This document shows, one piece after another, positions 1-13,118 of a DNA stretch of 64,000 bases. This DNA comes from Stereum hirsutum FP-91666 SS1 (taxonomy: Eukaryota > Basidiomycota > Agaricomycetes > Russulales > Stereaceae), in assembly GCF_000264905.1 (NCBI RefSeq), contig NW_006763150.1, positions 883,128 through 947,127 on the forward strand, in the 5' to 3' direction. The notes beneath the pieces are model-generated. The model saw nothing but the letters and a program-made list of their open reading frames with translations, ran no database searches and was not told the origin of the DNA. A program made the position numbers and the translations under genes. Position 1 is the first letter of the stretch, and every line of letters begins with the position of its first letter.

Positions 1-2896
1 TTGAAGTATGGCACCAAGCATAACTTTGTACCCCCTTAATATTGACTATTGACTATTGACTACTACTATTAAATTGAAACCATGCACAGCACAGCACGCA
101 TCCCGACGCCGTCGCAACCTTTATCGCCCCTGGCGTCGCATTCACTGGCATTGTATGTATGTACTGAATGTATCGCGCGGAGCCGACTCTATCCCCACAA
201 ACTCGTATTTTCAAGCTTGGAGTTGGAGTTCCTCGGCGTGCAAGAGACTCAGAGGGCAACGACTTGTCCAAGCACGGCTTTTCGTTCGATCTAGAGCGTT
301 TGTTTTTGAGACGAGCGTCTTTCATGGGCCTCGGGGTTGTCGAATCTCTCGATATGGACTCGGACTCGGACTTGGACTCGGACTTGGACTCGGATGTCGA
401 AGAGGGGCCCTGTCAGTGTTACGATTTCAATAAATGCGAGAAGAAAGGAAGCGAAGAAGGCATTGTCAGTGTAAGCAATAGGTAGGATCGCGAGGTTAAA
501 ATTTGAATGGGCTCCACTTGGTACAGACTGAGTGCTGAAGTAAAATTAATGATCATGCCAGTGCGAATGGGGCGAACGACTGGACCGAAAGGGGAAGCTT
601 GATGGACTTATCAGGCGAGGAAGTCACTGCCACTGGCCAGCAGGATTCGCGCGAGGTTGTTATTTATTGAGAGTGTGGCGCCGAGGAGTGTACATAACGG
701 CGGCGCATCAGATCCAGAGACCCGCCGAGCCTACCCCGACCGGTCGTTCGAGATCTGGAGCGAAGGGGCCTAGAGAGAGATGTTATGTTATGTACGCAGA
801 TGGGGGAAGGTACTGCGCCTTAACTTTTCCCGCGTCCACATACATGGCAACGCAATGGCCCGATCAGATGTGGAAGACGGAACGTGAAGACAAAAGAGGG
901 GTGAGCTCCTAGGAATGGTATGTTGTATGTCCAGACTGAGATTGTGCGACGAGGAAGCTCACGCCCGGTGTGGATACGTCCGTGTGATGCCAGTGGGCCG
1001 TGTGGGGGTTGCGTTGCCAAGCACGAACGCAGAGGACGGAGACCACAGACCAGAGCAGAATGAGAATTGACGACTCCTACCTTAGAAAGAGTGACTGGCG
1101 ACCCCTTGGATTGAGCTGAACCATCCGAGAAGAGCGAACAATAGCACGGTGAATACATCCCCATCTGACATCCGAATACGATCCTGGTCCGAGGTGAAGC
1201 TTCCTCGACTAATGTGCGTACGTACACGCCGGTCAGTACTTATGTAACGAACGCGAAGCAACAGCATCAGCGTCTGGATCCTTCAAAGCGAAGCTACGTA
1301 TTACTCACTAGTTACAACCTGATCAGGCCTCGGTCCCTCGCAGCTCGATGAGTCCCCCTCGCTGCCACTCCTTCGTTGCCGTCGGGCCCTTCGAGACCGT
1401 CGAATATCGGGATCTCTAGGATCATTTATCACTCTGCACGAGAACCCCAAATATATGGCGAATATTAGAGGCTCGAAAGCGTCGAGAGACTTCTTCGTCA
1501 TCGGGAAGCGAGCGAGGGCGCAATGAGCGCGAGGACGTGCAGCCGATGCGCTTGGTACAACCAAAGCGAAGAGAGGGAAGGCAGGGAGACAAGTCAGCCG
1601 ACTGAGAACATTTAGCCCTGGTAGGGACGACGCCCATCACCGTATGTAGATCCTTGTGGGCTCTGTTAGGCTGTGGTTGCCGGCAAATTCACGTTGAGTG
1701 CCCGAAGCGCATCGGGGGGATGAGATAGATCATGAATGCATGGACCCCTCTTGCAATTGATCGCCAACGGTCCAGGTTCGAATCGGGCCCCGCAGGGGAA
1801 GGAGGGGGTGGTGGTCCGAGGAAGTAATTATGTATGCTCGCATATGCATATTGAAGAAGCCAGATAGCAGCCCTGAGATTGTTTATGTACGGTGCCCAAT
1901 GCGTGGATATGGGAGGAACGTCTTCGACTCGGAGGAGGCCCACGGGTGTCCTGGACTGGAGATCAGTCCTGAATAGGGAGTCGTCTGTATAGAGCAGTCT
2001 AAATCAACATCAGAAGTCAGGATCAGTTCAACAGGGATTTACATACCAGCTAAGAGAGACCGAGGAGAGTGAGATGTGCATACTATGATCGTGCAATGCG
2101 CAGAGCTTGACGGAAAGAGAGAATCGAAGGATGAGATGCCGGACTTACGAGAAAGCTGTCGGTCTCCCAGTCAGTCCCCCTCGCATAAGTACTTACTTAC
2201 CGTCATGCGCGGAAGGACAGCGAAGAACACCTCGGACAACGCTTTCGATATGGTATTGCGCTTTCCGGCCTCTCGACGTTCGAACGAGTCGTGCATACGT
2301 CCGAGGATCAACTTCACCGTCGTCCGCTTCGCCATGGCCTACCCACCAGCTTGCAAATGCACACGATCCTCCCGAGGCCTGCACGTGCTACCGTATTTTC
2401 GCTTCTAACATTCCGTTACGCCTTCAGATGGCTATTCAGAGTGCATGTGCCACAATAAGAGGTTTAGAGACGGGACACTGGAAAGGATGGTTCGCGAACC
2501 TGATGTGAGATCGCCAACGCCACAAAGCTCTCGTTAACGTTATGTGACCTTAGAAGCGTGGTCTATGCGCCTGGGAGGCCGCCGTGCCTGGCGGGGACGA
2601 GGACGAGGACCATGCCACGACTTGAAAACATACATAGAAATAGAAATAGAACGGGGGTCTCGCTGGCTCCAAACGGACACGGAATACTTGCAACATCTGT
2701 GTTCACAGGCACACGACTTGAATACAGCAATTACATATGCGCAACAAAGCCTAGCAGGGGTGAGAAGAGAAAGAAGCAAGTCTAAGGGGGAAGCAGAAGA
2801 TAGGCAGACATTGACGGTCCACAACGAGCAGCGGACATAGATCCCTTCAAAGGCGCAAAGAAGAAAGACGATTGAACCCACCGTGCAAGACCCAAA
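1..2896. other. Gene-free stretch, no gene recognised
   Basis: I see only short, overlapping open frames on both strands with no recognisable motif, no chain of exons linked by good splice sites and no RNA gene. A run of TTGACTA copies lies near 45-65 and a hexamer array at 356-395. The right end is the 3' flank of the SHR3 gene. A spliced gene of tiny exons cannot be excluded, because the RHO3 gene in this window is of that kind. Confidence 0.5.
356..395. repeat. Short GGACTC/GGACTT tandem hexamers
   Basis: About seven head-to-tail copies of a 6-bp unit, GGACTC alternating with GGACTT. Read in frame it would give Asp-Ser/Asp-Leu dipeptides, but it does not sit in a gene I can support. Confidence 0.8.
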
Positions 2897-3933
2897 TCAC
2901 TGGTCCTTCTTTGCGTTGCTCGCCTTTGCCCCCTCCGTCTTCTTCGTCCCCTTCTCCGACTCTGCAAACTTCTCGAGCTCGCGCGCCTCCAGCCGTTTCG
3001 CGTATTCTTGTCCTCCCTGTGAACGTCGCACGCCATTCAATACAATCCACACACACAACAAAATAAAAACGGAGCAAACGCCTCGGATAAGGGACAAGTT
3101 CCCGTTCGGTACGCAGGCCTCGACGAGGCTCGAACGAGGCACGAAGCACAGAGCAGAGAGCTCACCTGCATGAGCAGCACGGAACCCAAGAGAACCATGA
3201 TAATGGTGTTGCCTGCCGAAAGCACCTTTGCCGCCTCGATCTGGTCCTCTCTCGTATCGATGCCCTCCAGGGGGGTGACGATGGTCCGCAGGGCTGGGAT
3301 GGTCACCCCGGTGTAGACTCCGATGCTGAATATGTTCGCCGCTGCAATGTAACGGAAAGATGCACGCACGAAGAAGGAGACAGGACAGGACAGGGCCGCG
3401 GAGCAGTCGAAGTGGGAGGAAGGTAGACCATTCATCAGCTTTGCCATAATCGGGTCCGAGGGTGGGACATGGGCTGGGTTGTGCAGAATACGCATAGGAA
3501 GGGGTAACGTACCGAGTGAGCAACCATCGAAGAACAGCGCGCTCTCGTCCCATTTTTGCAGCTTGAATACGAGACCAAGCACACCGAATCCCATCACACC
3601 ATGCATCAGGGCCTAGCGACGTGGAAAACAAACCAGGACCGTTTCCCAAGGTCAGACCACGCTGGTCACGCACTTCGTAAGAGAATAGAATACGCACTTT
3701 GATCGCGGGAGGTGCGTTGTAGAACATCGTGTAGAACTGGAACGCATCAGCCACGGTCTCGTCGGTGACGGGCAGGAAGAGCACTCGATAGTCGACGTTG
3801 AAGCATATGAAGAGAACGCCTGTGAACGTAAAGGCTGGGTTAGAAAAAGCCGAAGGGCTTTTGAGAAGACTGGAACTTGCGGACCAAGGAAAAAGCAGGC
3901 AGAGGAGAGGACGGCTGCTTGACGGAAACCCAT
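2897..3933 (-). CDS. SHR3: SHR3-type amino-acid permease chaperone
   Basis: ER membrane chaperone that helps polytopic amino-acid permeases fold and leave the ER in COPII vesicles. The start at 3933 gives MGFRQAAVL, the usual opening of the family. Five exons join cleanly (introns near 3884-3828, 3700-3609, 3514-3344 and 3172-3016) into about 190 residues, normal for Shr3. The first hydrophobic segment is followed by the conserved FNVDYR motif and the TVADAFQFYTMFYNAPP stretch, then by GVMGFG, YTGVTIPALR and a final membrane segment near GNTIIMVLLGSVLLMQ. The C-terminal tail is charged and Lys/Glu-rich and ends in KKDQ, which fits a KKXX ER-retrieval signal. It reads towards the left edge; its promoter lies in 3934-4480. 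Family assignment is by motif recognition and is strong. Confidence 0.88.
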
Positions 3934-4480
3934 GGTTTTTGATCAACGTCCTCTTCCGTTTGCGAAGTCAAGCGTTGATGCGTGTTCGGCCTCACGTGGC
4001 GCATGTATGATGGATTGTTGCGCCACATTATTTCCTCTCGTGCCACACTAATACTCATTTCAAAGCGACTCGATACGGATTTAAGAGATGAGAGAACCGA
4101 GCAGAAGATGCATTATACGGAAACTGAGTGAGCCAGGGGAAACTATGAACACGAGTCGTACATATGTATAGCACGCATGACCGTGCAAGTGATGCTATAG
4201 GTACGGGTATATGATGCAAACAGCGATATCATCCGATTCCAAGCTGGAATATACAGGCAGGAGGAGCCCTACGTGCGTGAGGTAAACGAGACAAACAGAA
4301 ATAGTAGAAAGCCTACACGGAGCGCGTTTATACCCACCACGAAAGGACGGGGTAAAACCCAAATAGGACAGGGTAAAACCCAAATAGGACGGGAGAAGAG
4401 AAGTAGCAAAGCAGACATAATAAAAGCCCTCCCTAGTACGGCCGTGCGAAGTTCGCGTGTAGCTGGACAAATGTAGGCCC
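3934..4480. other. Intergenic: SHR3 promoter and 3' flank of the RhoGAP gene
   Basis: No gene seen. This is the upstream region of the minus-strand SHR3 gene and the downstream region of the minus-strand BEM3-like gene. It contains a short direct repeat at 4351-4390. Confidence 0.6.
4351..4390. repeat. 19-bp direct repeat, two copies
   Basis: GGTAAAACCCAAATAGGAC occurs twice with a 2-bp spacer, at 4351-4369 and 4372-4390, downstream of the BEM3-like gene. No function can be read from it. Confidence 0.85.
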
Positions 4481-7400
4481 CTACCTCGGGGTGAGTAGCG
4501 AAGAAGGCGAGGAAGATTGCTGAGACGACGGCCCACCGGCCGTGAGACCAGCTGAGCGAGGATTCAGCGGTGAGCCTGTAGGTCGTGGGGAGGCTGGAAG
4601 GCCGGGCCCAGGCAGACGACTATGTCGTCGTGTGTCAGCGGCGGTAACGTTGATGTTGAGCCCTCGAGTGGCGGCTACGCTTGACAAGCGCGACAGCGAC
4701 ATGTTATCGGGGGAGGGGCTGTGTTGAGGCACAGGACTGGACCCGTTTGAGGATTCTGGTAGATCGTTGTCCGTTGTCTCCGTCCCACTCTCATCATGTA
4801 GTGAGAAATCCTCTCCGTCCTCCGACTGACTTTCGTCTGGAGCTGCTGGAGAACGCCAGTCAGACTAGAACTGGACAAAAAGGTATGAGCGCGGAATAGA
4901 GAGCTTCCTTACCTGCTAGATTTCTTCCAGACAATCCAAGCAGCTGATCGGCCTCAGCGTCCGCATACTGACGACTGTTCCGTCTGATATCCTCAGGTCT
5001 GATCTCCTCGACCGTCCTGTACTGTGCGTTCCCTTTGTCATCAACGACAAACTCAGCGGGCTCATCGTCATTGACGTTGAAAACCCGGCTGAAGTCTGCG
5101 AGCATGAGGCTGAAAACACCAGCGGGGATACCGAGTGTCGGGCTGAAGACGATTCCTACGTTCCGCATCGTCATCTTATTGATGTTTGCGTTCTGGACGA
5201 TCAGGATGAGATGGGCGGCGAGGGCGCGGAGGAGGAAATAGTTTGGGACTGGAAGCTTCTGTACGAGACTGGAGAGCTCCCGAACTCGATCATTTGTGTC
5301 GACGAGGTCTACGGGCGACGACAGTCCTTCAGCAAGAGCCCCTGTATCGACGGCAAAGATATCCACGCACCTATGACACCAAGGAAGCGGTGGTGCAGTT
5401 CACGAGTGAGGACGCTCACGGGTAGTTCACGGAAGAATGACTTCAGGAGGCCAGCAATGGCATGAGGGTCCCAATACTCGTCCGACGCAAGCAAGTCCAC
5501 ATCACCCTCTGCCAACGAGAACCCCACATAGAACCATGAGCGCTGTCCATAACCTCGCCCCGACTGAGAGTTCTGATGGAATGGAAGACTCACCGTTATT
5601 GAATCGATCCTTGAGGGCCTTGATGACTGCAGAGCTGCCACTCAATCGATAGATGCCTTCTTCCTGCTCTGCGTGCTTCTTCTCCAAAAAGTCGATGCAG
5701 CGGAATACGATGGATGGTAGGCCTGCTCTCTCAGATACATCAAGCGACTCTTCCAAGGGAACACCGAAGACATTGCGAGGGATATGCTGAACCGTCGGAG
5801 GCTTCTCACCTAAACCCAAGGTACCCCCACCTCAGTTAGCATGATGAAAGAACGACAGAAAAGGACAGGACGCACCCTTAAACCGATCCCAGAACATCCT
5901 CGACTTCGCCTTCTCCCTTCTCTCATTGGGCTGATGCGTTTCAGGCTCCTTCTCCTTCGTGCCAAACTTCAATCCAGCAGGGATAGGAGCTCCGTTCATA
6001 GGCCCTGAGATCTTGACCTTCGAGTTCGCCCCGTTCGCCATGTCTGGTCTTGGGGTGTTCTGAGCGCTCGGACTGGACCCGACGTCGGGCGATGACGGTC
6101 TCTCGGGGGTAAGAGTAAGATGCGTATGTGGTTGCGATCCCTGAGGCGGCTGTGGGGGCTGTAACGGCGACGATCTGACGGTATCGTGCGAGGGATGATA
6201 TGACTGCCGATGCAAATGACGATTTCGAGCGGCTTCGGAAGTCGCTGGCGACTGTCGAGAGCGCGAAGGACTTGCCACACCCGCGCCGCCACCGCCAGCA
6301 CCGACAGCAGCAGCAGCCCGAGGATCCACCATATCCGAGTAATGGCCCAATTCCGAGTTAGCACGTGGTGTGACTGACGCGAGGAACTCGGTAGTTCCCG
6401 ACTCGAGAGGCGATGTGGTGGGTAGCGAGCTGGACAGCGGGAGTTCGGTCGAGCTCGCGTATTGCGATGGCGGCTGGGATTGAGATGGCGATGGGCCTTT
6501 CTCGAGCAGACGACGAGCCGTCTGCTGGTCGGTGAAGCCCGAAGCGGGAGAGGGATAGCGGTCAGATGGTGACACATCGTTTCCTTTTATGGAACTGGAG
6601 TCGTCATAGGGCGCTGTGTTCTGGAAAAGTTTGGCGGTGGCAGCGTCGTGAGGAATTTGGGAGAGGGGAAGGGCGGGGCCGACTGAAATATCGTCCTTCG
6701 ACATTCCGCGCGTCGGTTGTTGACGTCCATTGCGCATGATGACTGGGGAATGTGCTGAATCAGGAGAAGCCGTGCTGGTGCGTGAATAGGTGGAGGCATT
6801 GGAGGTGGTGCTAGGAACGTTGGGGATGGTGACATTGATCGAGGCACCGCTGCTGGTGTTGGGTTTGGGGTCTTCGTCATAGACACCGGAGACGTAGCGT
6901 ACGAGTATTTCCACCCAGTTATCTCGTTCTTCGTCGCTTTCAGCACATAGAACATGGCGATGCGTGCCGGCCACACCCTTTCGAGACTCGATGATGAGGA
7001 AAGCATGCCGGTACTCATTCTCTTCGTCCGTCTGAGGTCGATCGGTTGGTCGCTGCTGACGGCCAATCTGGGCACCGGTGATCGCGATAGAGCCCAAGTG
7101 TGTGCCGCCGCGCTGCATCGCAAAGCGAATGTCAGAAATCCGGCGCTGTATATCAATAGGGAGGAAACGTACGCTTTCATAGTACTCCAGCTGCGGTCCC
7201 TGCAGCACAAAGAACCGAGTCTTCCAACCTCCAAAATTCTTCCCTCTCTTGGTCAGATAGCCCTCCTTATAGCCCTCTTTCGAGACAGGCTTGTTCGTCT
7301 CCTTCAAGATATCAGATGTCAGGAAAGCGATGACTTCATCGTTGTTCTTGATGGGAAGATTGATGAGAGTCTGGAGGTATTGTTCGAGAACCGCCTGCGA

Positions 7401-9865
7401 TCCCACCGAGATCCATGTCAACACCCCGTATGGGAAAAATATGCAGCAGTGCTTACCTTCCGCTGGTCGACCTTTGAGGGCGCATGATCCCGCCACAACT
7501 TCCCATCTGGGAGGTTCGCAATCTTCTTCCCGACGCTCTTTCCCACCCTCGACCGCACTCTCTGATCCAGCCCTAGCACGTCGCTGTACATCTTCTCTAC
7601 GCTCCAGCCCTCCTTCCCTTTCCCCTTGATACTGCCGGTTCCGGTCGAGGTGCTCACACCATTGGGATCCACGTACACGACGAAGCTGAGGACGTCCTTC
7701 CCCCGCTCGTTCGGCCGCACGCTCGAGCTTGTGACCTGGATTCGTGTATGGGGCAGGTCGTGGGGAAGGAGAGGCAAGGCACGGAACGGGGAACCACCTC
7801 CATTCAACGAGCCTTTCGCATTGAAATTAAGGGTCGTTCCAGACATGTTCGTGTGTGAGCCCACGGTCTGGGCGTTATACGTATTCGCTGTAGGCGTCTG
7901 CGGTCCGTCAGCCAAGTCGTCAGCCGCAACAGTGACTACCTGTCGATGCGGTGGAGTCCGAGGGGGTTGAGTCGATGAGAAAGATGTTTGGTCCTTAGGG
8001 GATGCAGTCGAAGGCGGCATTGGGAAGTCGTCAGCGTGTAAGTTCGGTGCTGAGCTGGCCGCCTGAGCGCTCGCGAGCCCACCGTACGGGTTGTTGGTGG
8101 AATCTGCATCACGTTCAGGATCAGTGTTTCGCCGCCCGCGTGGGCCCGTAGACTGTTCCTCGTCTTCCTCGTCTTCACCTTCGTCCTCGACGTCATCCAT
8201 GTCCAGGAACTCGCCGTCAGAATGTTCTGGTCCGCGTCGTGGGCTGTCGTATCGAGAATGGGTATCGTTTTGATGGTTGATGTTTAGGTTGGACGTGGAA
8301 TTGGGGTTGGAGGCCGAGTATGCCGTCGTAAGACTTCGAACGGGTGAGCTCATGCCACTACTATCGGCAAACGACATGCCCCCTGGGTTATCTACGGGAG
8401 ACGGGGATTCATTGACAGATGGCAGCCTCGGCGATGGGAGGGGTGATTCTCCCATGGTGGATATGTACTGTTTTACTTCTGGAGGAAGAGAAATACGGGA
8501 CTCGCGAGAGAGACTATGAGTTGGGGGAGGAAGATGAGCGGTGGTGGTTTCCAGGATCGCCTGAGCGGTCGGCAAGTGGCCGTGTGTCGACACTGGCGTC
8601 GTTAAGGCAGTCGAAGTACTGATAGAAGAGGCTGGTGTCGCGGTGGTGGGAGAAACAGCAGGTGATGAAGAATCCGGTTCTGGTTCATCAGTGTCTCCAA
8701 TCATCTGGTCCGGAGAGGATGACAATTGGGGCTGATCCTGAGCGGCCTGATTGGCGAGAGCTCGAGCATGCTGTCGCGCGGCGCGTGAGGAGGACTATGA
8801 AGAACATCAGAGTTGGAATGGTGTTTAGATATTTGGAAATGGAGGACTTACTTTGAGCGAGTTAGAGCGAGGTGGGGGTTTTACGGGGGCTGTGTTGCGA
8901 AAGTGCTCTTGAAACGAGGGATCAGAAGACGGCTTCGAGGATGATTGTGAAATAAGGACAGTGGGCCCCGGGCGAGAAGTTTCTGAGGACCCTGGCCGTG
9001 GTTGTCCGGGACCTGCAGGTATAATATTAGACAAAATGCAATTATCACTTGCTGAACTGAGTATTGAGACAAGGAACAATAGCGTCCTGCGAATTGATTC
9101 CTCTAGACATCTATGATAGAACCGAATCTCCAAATTTCTACTGCTGCTCCACGGTACGAAGAAGGTTGAAAAATAGCCGGGTCGTTATTGGACAAAGCGA
9201 ATAGGGTCAACCGTCGCGTGCGCTGAGGCACAACCAGGCGACGATTTGACTTGGTAACAGAAGAAGCCGCGGTGGACAGAGGTAAAAGACGGGGAAAAGG
9301 GCAAAAAGGTAGAAAATGAAGGGAAGAAGAACGTACTGGGCTCGTCTGATTGGTGGCGCAGGAGAGTAGCTCTGGGATTCGGAGACGAATTTGAGCGAGA
9401 AGCAGAGGACGAAGGCTTGCCATGTCTCTCGTGTCTCTCCCCCTTGAAGGCTTTCAGGATGGCGTCGGTGTTCTCTCCGAGCGCATTTAACTTGGACTTG
9501 TAGGCCTCGCGCTCTGTCCTGATTCTGTCGTTGTCTCTGTTGAGCTGTGTTGTAGCGCTGCGCTGTTTCTCGATAAGCTTCCAGAGCTGACTGTTTTGGG
9601 CAGCGACCGAATTGCGGTCTGCGACGAGGTGTTCGAGAGTAGCACGTATGGGATCGGGCGCATTGGCGTGTGCGGCGAGAAGGGTATCAAGGGAGACGGG
9701 GTGTGAAGGGCGGCCTGACGATGGGGTCGTGACAGAGGACGTTGACGTGGATGGACGGGGCGTGTGTGGAGAAAGCGTATGAGACGAATGTGAGGAAGAC
9801 ACGGTGAGGTGGTCGTTATTCGCGTGCCGGGACGACTGAGGCGTTGATGGGGCAGGCATTGCCAT
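4481..9865 (-). CDS. BEM3: BEM3-like Rho GTPase-activating protein (PX-PH-RhoGAP)
   Basis: Accelerates GTP hydrolysis by Cdc42/Rho GTPases at sites of polarised growth. The start at 9865 (MAMPAPST) gives a Ser/Thr-rich N terminus, then a short coiled coil of about 60 residues (9700-9430). A long disordered region follows, with an acidic run at 8150-8200. A PX domain lies at about 7770-7400, then a PH domain at about 7290-6880 (GYLTKRGKNFGGWKTRFFVLQG), a second disordered region, and a RhoGAP domain at about 5790-5040. The arginine finger is present in EEGIYRLSG, and the later KLPVPNYFLLR and NVGIVFSPTL motifs are intact. The last intron is best read from a donor near 4911 to an acceptor near 4845; this gives a Ser/Pro-rich tail ending at 4481. 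The PX-PH-RhoGAP order is that of yeast Bem3. Total length is roughly 1,400 residues. RHO3 lies upstream on the same strand. Confidence 0.85.
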
Positions 9866-11907
9866 GGTCGTTGTCGATGGCGATGGCGGGAAGGACGTCG
9901 TCGCCGTCGTCGGGGATGTTGGACGGGCTGGAGACGGACGAAGAGCAGAGACGGAGACAGGTTCTGGTTCTGCTATAAGTCACATGACCCTCCCGCCCTT
10001 CTTGGCGCTTAACAACTTCTTGGCGGTTCGTCCTCTCTTCGTCCGTACTACTACCAATAACATCCATCGACCAACAATGGTCGCTTTGACCATCTACACG
10101 AGTTATCCTCTTTCCTTCAGCGGCCGTGCAATTCTTCTCTTCATTTCGCTGTCGTTAACACCAAAAGGAATGGCGGTCATCGCGTCCCGTACTCTTCCCT
10201 TCATGCTCAAAATAAACCCCATTTTGGCGTTTGAATCTCTCACTCTTGCTTCTCAGAATGACCGAATAATTGGTCGCTTTACCCCTTCTCACCATCCCGG
10301 ATGGTCGTACGATTGCTTTCAGCAAATCCATCACGCATCAAACATTCTTGGACCTATGTAACTGATCGTACGCCGTACAGCTCCTACGTCGCCCAGGCCC
10401 GTCGGCATCAACTTCTTCCTCTGATGGTGGCTTCGAGCGAACACACGCTCCTTATATCGGGCCTGTCTGCAGCTGCGCAAGGTTTGGCCGTTGGTCATGT
10501 CGACAGACTGCCCTGATTTGGGTTGTCCATGGTTTCGCCATAGCTCGGGCAGGTGGACGCTTCCCAGATACCTTTAAGTTTGGGAATGCCTTCTAGTTGT
10601 ACCACACAACTATCAATAGGGCGGCGTTGCGACTAGTCTTGGGCTCGCAGAATGTTCTGATCATAGTAGGACCCTCATTGTCTCGATAGTTCTCATCGGG
10701 TTCGTTCATGACTCTACGGCTATCGCCTGACCGCTGTCCTGATGGTGGTCGATTCTATGAAACCGGCTACAGCGGCGACACGCTACGTCCTCTTGGTTGC
10801 TTCCCTGGGTCTGAAGCATACCTCGCTAGGTGCTGGCATCTTGACCTGACGGACCTCGAGACTAGCCTGCTGGCAGATCTTGTCTGGTCCCAGGTCTAGC
10901 AGACAATCCCGCGCAGGCAAATGCGCACGCAGTGATGCGATGATCCAGGGACACAAGACGAGTTAGCAGACGTCAAGGAACGAATGAAGACGATGGTTCA
11001 TCTCGTACTTCGCGCCCAACTACGCCTATCACTATTACTGGCTAGCATACACCAATTCGTTGATGACGGTTAGATGAAATGACCTCGACTGCCCTGACTC
11101 GGAGGATGGTGCCCCTCGCCACTTTCGTCTATTCCACCGATTGCGCCAGCCTAACAGGGACTCTAGGTGTGGGACTGAGAAGAACAGCGACACCGATGTT
11201 CGAGTGACCAGAATAATGATGTATGTGTTTCGCCAACTACTCAAAGAAAATACTGCGGCTGGCCAGTTGGCAGCAACGGTGGCCTAGTATCACGGATGGC
11301 TCAATCTGGCACCCATAGACACCCTGGCTCACACAGGGCGAACAGTTCACTAAGAGCATTGATGTTCATGCAGACTGATATTCAGCATCTCAGGTGTCCC
11401 ATATAACATCCAAGATCCCTTTTCTACCACCCAGCTCGCCACCGATCGCCCTATGAACGAACGGCCCCAAGATTCAAAGCGAGCTCGAATAATGGGTGTT
11501 TAAGGTAGTTATAATGATGATTATTGTATACAAGATCAGTACAAGTCGGATATGCCATGTACCTCCGACGACGCTTCAGCGGTAAGAACGAGGGTTGCAC
11601 AGGTGTATGTGTGCCATGTGGGCCTAGATGAATATACCTGACAGGCGTGCAGGCAGAAAAAAAAAAGAGGAGAGTCTGGCCACGATTAAAACAAAAATTA
11701 CATGAAGGAAAAGTGGATGAACCCATAGGTGTGAAGACATAAACACAGAGAAGACCACCAAGGAAAAGGGGGTATAGCAGGAGGATAGCCGGATGTCCGT
11801 CCATGGGCATGGAGTGGCGGGTGGCGGCGTGGGTAAGGATTCCGCAACTCCAGCGCAGGGTATCATCAGGCATATGAGACAGAGGAGGGTGTAGAGCAAA
11901 GGGCGCA
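9866..11907. other. 2-kb stretch without a recognisable gene
   Basis: The left part is the 5' flank of the BEM3-like gene and the right part the 3' flank of RHO3. Open frames here (for example 10081-10361 on + and 11624-11923 on -) lack family motifs, and the latter overlaps the RHO3 end in antisense. No transposon hallmark was seen. It may hold degraded or non-coding sequence. Confidence 0.5.
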
Positions 11908-13118
11908 TCACATCACTATGCACCCTCCACCTTGTCCTTGTCCTCCTTGACCCTTCGCTCTCGTCGTGAGTGAAACCCGTGCAGCCTCATAGAAGACTTC
12001 AGCTACACCCCGATTATGTTTCGAGCTACACTCTAGAATGGGCGGCAGCAGTACGAACAGGTGAGGACATAGTACGAGATAAATTTCAGAGTTGCGAACC
12101 TAGATAACGCGACGCTCGTATTCGGCGTGCAACTGTGAGACCCTCTTCGTATTGGACAGGTTGCATCCCATACCGTGCGAGCCGTTCCTTCACCGACCGG
12201 TCATCCCGTAGATCGCATTTTAGAGCTGCAAGTGGCGTGTCAAAGCAATGGATTTATGGCTACGGCAGCTGACATACCGACGAGAACGAGCTATTTGGCA
12301 ATACGTTTCAGTACACGGAGAGTGTGTCATAGTGAAGGCAACGCACTTTGACGCCCGGACAATATTCTAGGATCTCATCTATCCACTAACACCATTGAAG
12401 CTAAGGGCTTTCGGGTCTGGTTGATTGGATGGACGGGGAGACTGACCTTGGATTCGACGTTCTCCAGCGATGTTGGATTATCAACCTGCATTCAAACAAT
12501 GCAACTCGCCGGTCAATATGTTGACCGCGCGGGAAGACAAAGGATGTCTAGGAACTCGATTGACGCACCGAGAAGCAGATCATGACGACGTGTGTTTCTG
12601 CGTAGCTCAGTGATCTTAGACGATCGAACTCTTCCTGGCCTGGGCGATGGAATGACAGAGGCAGAGGCCGTGGGATCAATAAACATGAGGGAGTGTGGGG
12701 TGGGGACGGACGGACCGGCGGTATCCCATAGACTGAGCTCGACTAGCTGATCATCTACGTAGAGGTCATGGACGTAGTTTTCGAATACGGTGGGTTCACT
12801 GTGTACGGGGTGGCGAATATGAGGAGGCGAAGAGCGAGAGAATGTAGAGTTGGTGACGCACTAGACTTGTGTGAAGAAGCCTCGTGTGAAGACGTTTAGT
12901 AACGACGTCTTGCCTACAGACGAGTAAGATCAATCAGAAGACGCCAAATGAGCACTCTGAGGCTGACGCACCACAGGCACCATCTCCACATACGACGACC
13001 TTTCGTTGGACCTAGCGCAGGGGTTATTGAGGAACTAGTGCGAGGAAGGGACAACTAGACGGACCGGTCTTCCACGGCCAAATGATGGTGTACCAGACGA
13101 TGTCCCACACTGGGGCAT
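11908..13118 (-). CDS. RHO3: Rho-family small GTPase, RHO3 type
   Basis: Small GTPase that in yeasts and moulds directs exocytosis and actin organisation. It is split into at least nine short exons, so no long frame marks it; I assembled it from splice sites. The start at 13118 gives MPQCG, an N-terminal Cys as in Rho3 proteins, where it can be palmitoylated. Next come the P loop GDGACGKTS (13011-12862), the effector region YEPTVFENYVHD (12798-12716) and DTAG/GQEEFDRLRSLSY (12639-12569). These are followed by the SLENVESKW segment, ALKCDLRDD (about 12220) and the ECSSKHNRGV motif (about 12010). The C terminus is Gly/Gln-rich and ends in CIVM, a CAAX prenylation box; the stop is at 11908. The residues around ENYVHD, SLSYAET and CSSKHNRGV favour Rho3 over Rho1/Cdc42. 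The next gene downstream on the same strand is the BEM3-like GAP, about 2 kb away. Confidence 0.88.

Noticed and set aside
1740..1815. Possible tRNA suggested by GGTTCGAATC near 1773
   Set aside because: The T-stem does not pair beyond the first base pair, and no A-box or acceptor stem is found at the right distance.
10081..10361. Plus-strand frame beginning MVALTIYTSY
   Set aside because: No motif, no supporting splice structure, and it lies in the 5' flank of the BEM3-like gene.
11624..11923. Hydrophobic minus-strand frame resembling a small membrane protein
   Set aside because: It overlaps the final exon and stop of RHO3 on the same strand in another frame and lies mostly in its 3' flank; no family resemblance.
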